Assembly: GCF_014656545.1 (NCBI RefSeq)
Contig: NZ_BNDS01000025.1
Location: 1 to 64,000 of the forward strand
From: Neobacillus kokaensis
Lineage (GTDB): Bacteria > Bacillota > Bacilli > Bacillales > Cytobacillaceae
DNA: 64,000 nt
Reading direction: 5' to 3'
A model generated the notes under the pieces. It saw only the letters and a list, made by a program, of their open reading frames with translations, searched no databases and was not told the origin of the DNA. This document shows, one piece after another, positions 63,198-64,000 of the stretch (within the stretch, counting starts at the first letter, position 1; each line of letters begins with the position of its first letter). The position numbers and the translations under genes were made by a program.

Positions 63198-63240
63198 GGG
63201 CTGTCTCAAATGAAAATTGAGACAGCTTCCGTTTTTTAAC
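63198..63240 (+). terminator. Terminator of the triple-RidA gene
   Basis: Perfect 10-base hairpin GCTGTCTCAA / TTGAGACAGC followed by TTCCGTTTTTT. Confidence 0.85.
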
Positions 63241-63651
63241 AGCGCAGATGAAAAAGCATCGAGATTTTTGCCGATTATGGCAGAGGTCTTGATGCTTTTT
63301 AGTTTCCGGGAAATTGCAAATAGATTGTCAATTGAAATTTCAACAGCTGAAACTGGTGTAGTTTATACTAGACCCTCTATTGGGGAAAACTTTACTTTAA
63401 CTCCCGAAAAAATATAAAAAAATACGGAAAAACGGCCATTTTTTCCGTTCTTTAAATATTGGCTGCGTTAAACTTGATTGTTGATTTTCTACTCAACGTG
63501 CGGAATACATTACCGATGCAGATTTGTTCCGAAAAACGGATAAAAATCTAAACAAGTAGACCCCTTAGAGTATTTCTGAGGGTTAAATTTTTATATCCAA
63601 TCATGTCATTTTAGACAATAAAGTTGAGTTGTCTTAATATTAAAATTATAA
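63241..63651. other. Gap before the T-box leader
   Basis: No convincing gene; a 66-codon frame here lacks a ribosome binding site and family resemblance. AAAAAGCATC (about 63250) and GATGCTTTTT (about 63291) form a long-loop inverted repeat. Confidence 0.45.
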
Positions 63652-63680
63652 TTGACAATAGAAAACTAGGATGCTAACAT
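63652..63680 (+). promoter_or_regulatory. Sigma-A type promoter of the T-box leader
   Basis: TTGACA at 63652-63657, 17-base spacer, TAACAT at 63675-63680, placing the transcript start a few bases before the T-box stem I. Confidence 0.65.
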
Positions 63681-63687
63681 TTCTATA

Positions 63688-63955
63688 AACCATAGACGAG
63701 GGAGTTAAACTGTTAAACGGTCTCACAGCGAATCCGGGGTGGTGTAAGCCGGACAGATGCAGTAACAGCAAGTGGGCCTCAGAGGGCGAAGTGAAAGATT
63801 TTATTTTAGTAGCTTAGACGCAAAGCCAGCGTTACAGGGCTAAGGGTGTGCAAGCACCCTAAAGAGAGGGTATGTATGATACATATCAAACAAGGTGGTA
63901 CCGCAAGTTAAACACTTGTCCTTGAATTATTATTTAAGGACAGGTGTTTTTTTAT
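63688..63955 (+). ncRNA. T-box riboswitch leader
   Basis: tRNA-sensing leader ending in a transcription terminator. Stem I has CTGTTA (63710) paired with TAACAG (63763) and GAGG (63698) with CCTC (63777), with GGGGTGGTGTAAGCC at its tip. The specifier loop reads AAGTGGG: codon UGG (Trp) or GUG (Val) is possible. The T-box AAGGTGGTACCGC is at 63892-63904, and its UGGU would pair with a tRNA having discriminator A, which favours valine over tryptophan. The stem AGGGTG / CACCCT (63843) is stem III-like. The terminator AACAC...GGTGTT with T7 spans 63911-63953. The controlled gene lies beyond 64,000. Confidence 0.9.
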
Positions 63956-64000
63956 TTATTTATGAGCCTAAACAACTGCAAGTGTTGAAAGGAGTATGTT

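Noticed and set aside
63217-63417. A 66-codon frame before the T-box
   Set aside because: Begins inside the triple-RidA terminator, has no ribosome binding site and no protein-family resemblance.

Overview
The window looks like a chromosomal segment of a low- to mid-GC Firmicute of the family Bacillaceae (Bacillus/Neobacillus/Mesobacillus-like). Support comes from the strong AGGAGG-type ribosome binding sites, frequent TTG/GTG starts, many U-tailed hairpin terminators, a T-box leader, and gene content matching the Bacillus subtilis opuE-gatCAB-swrC-dgkB-rlmCD neighbourhood, plus yueI and the yueJ/yueK (pncA/pncB) pair. No complete insertion sequence, tRNA, rRNA or CRISPR array was seen.

Positions 1-33,800 are mainly core genome: the glyoxylate shunt (aceB-aceA), a POT-family peptide transporter, yueI, a lysozyme-like hydrolase, an OsmC protein, a vanZ-like/cupin pair, gatCAB, a proline symporter, a thioredoxin-fold protein, plsY and a methyltransferase. 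These are followed by a tightly coupled five-gene ECF sigma/anti-sigma/membrane operon, dgkB, pncA-pncB, an NSS symporter, a secreted YncE/phosphoesterase protein, an RND transporter (swrC-like) and rlmCD. The intergenic gaps hold an unusual set of non-coding arrays. One has fifteen 52-bp hairpin units; two weaker loci have the same 52-bp spacing but different sequence; two arrays have an exact 21-bp period.

Positions 33,800-47,300, directly after rlmCD, form an AT-rich accessory island of defence type. It carries a SMEK-domain protein, a cluster of small genes with a duplicated leader and decayed genes, a Cap4/DUF4297-like nuclease with a HerA ATPase, a DUF262 protein overlapping a HEPN protein, and a large PD-(D/E)xK nuclease with a C-terminal YfaP/DUF2135-like domain. 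The island ends at a serine-recombinase remnant and transposon-end-like repeats. In B. subtilis an island with recombinase and restriction genes also lies after rlmCD (yefA), so this looks like a shared insertion hotspot.

Positions 47,300-64,000 are a second accessory stretch. It holds two paralogous PhyH-type dioxygenases fused to HEAT repeats, two AraC regulators, an enolase-superfamily enzyme, an MscS-family channel, a P-loop kinase-like protein, a short UvrA-like ATPase together with a decayed 5' copy of the same gene, an AraC pseudogene and a protein made of three fused RidA domains. The window closes with a promoter and T-box leader for a gene beyond position 64,000. Assignments rest on reading motifs by eye; no database search was run.
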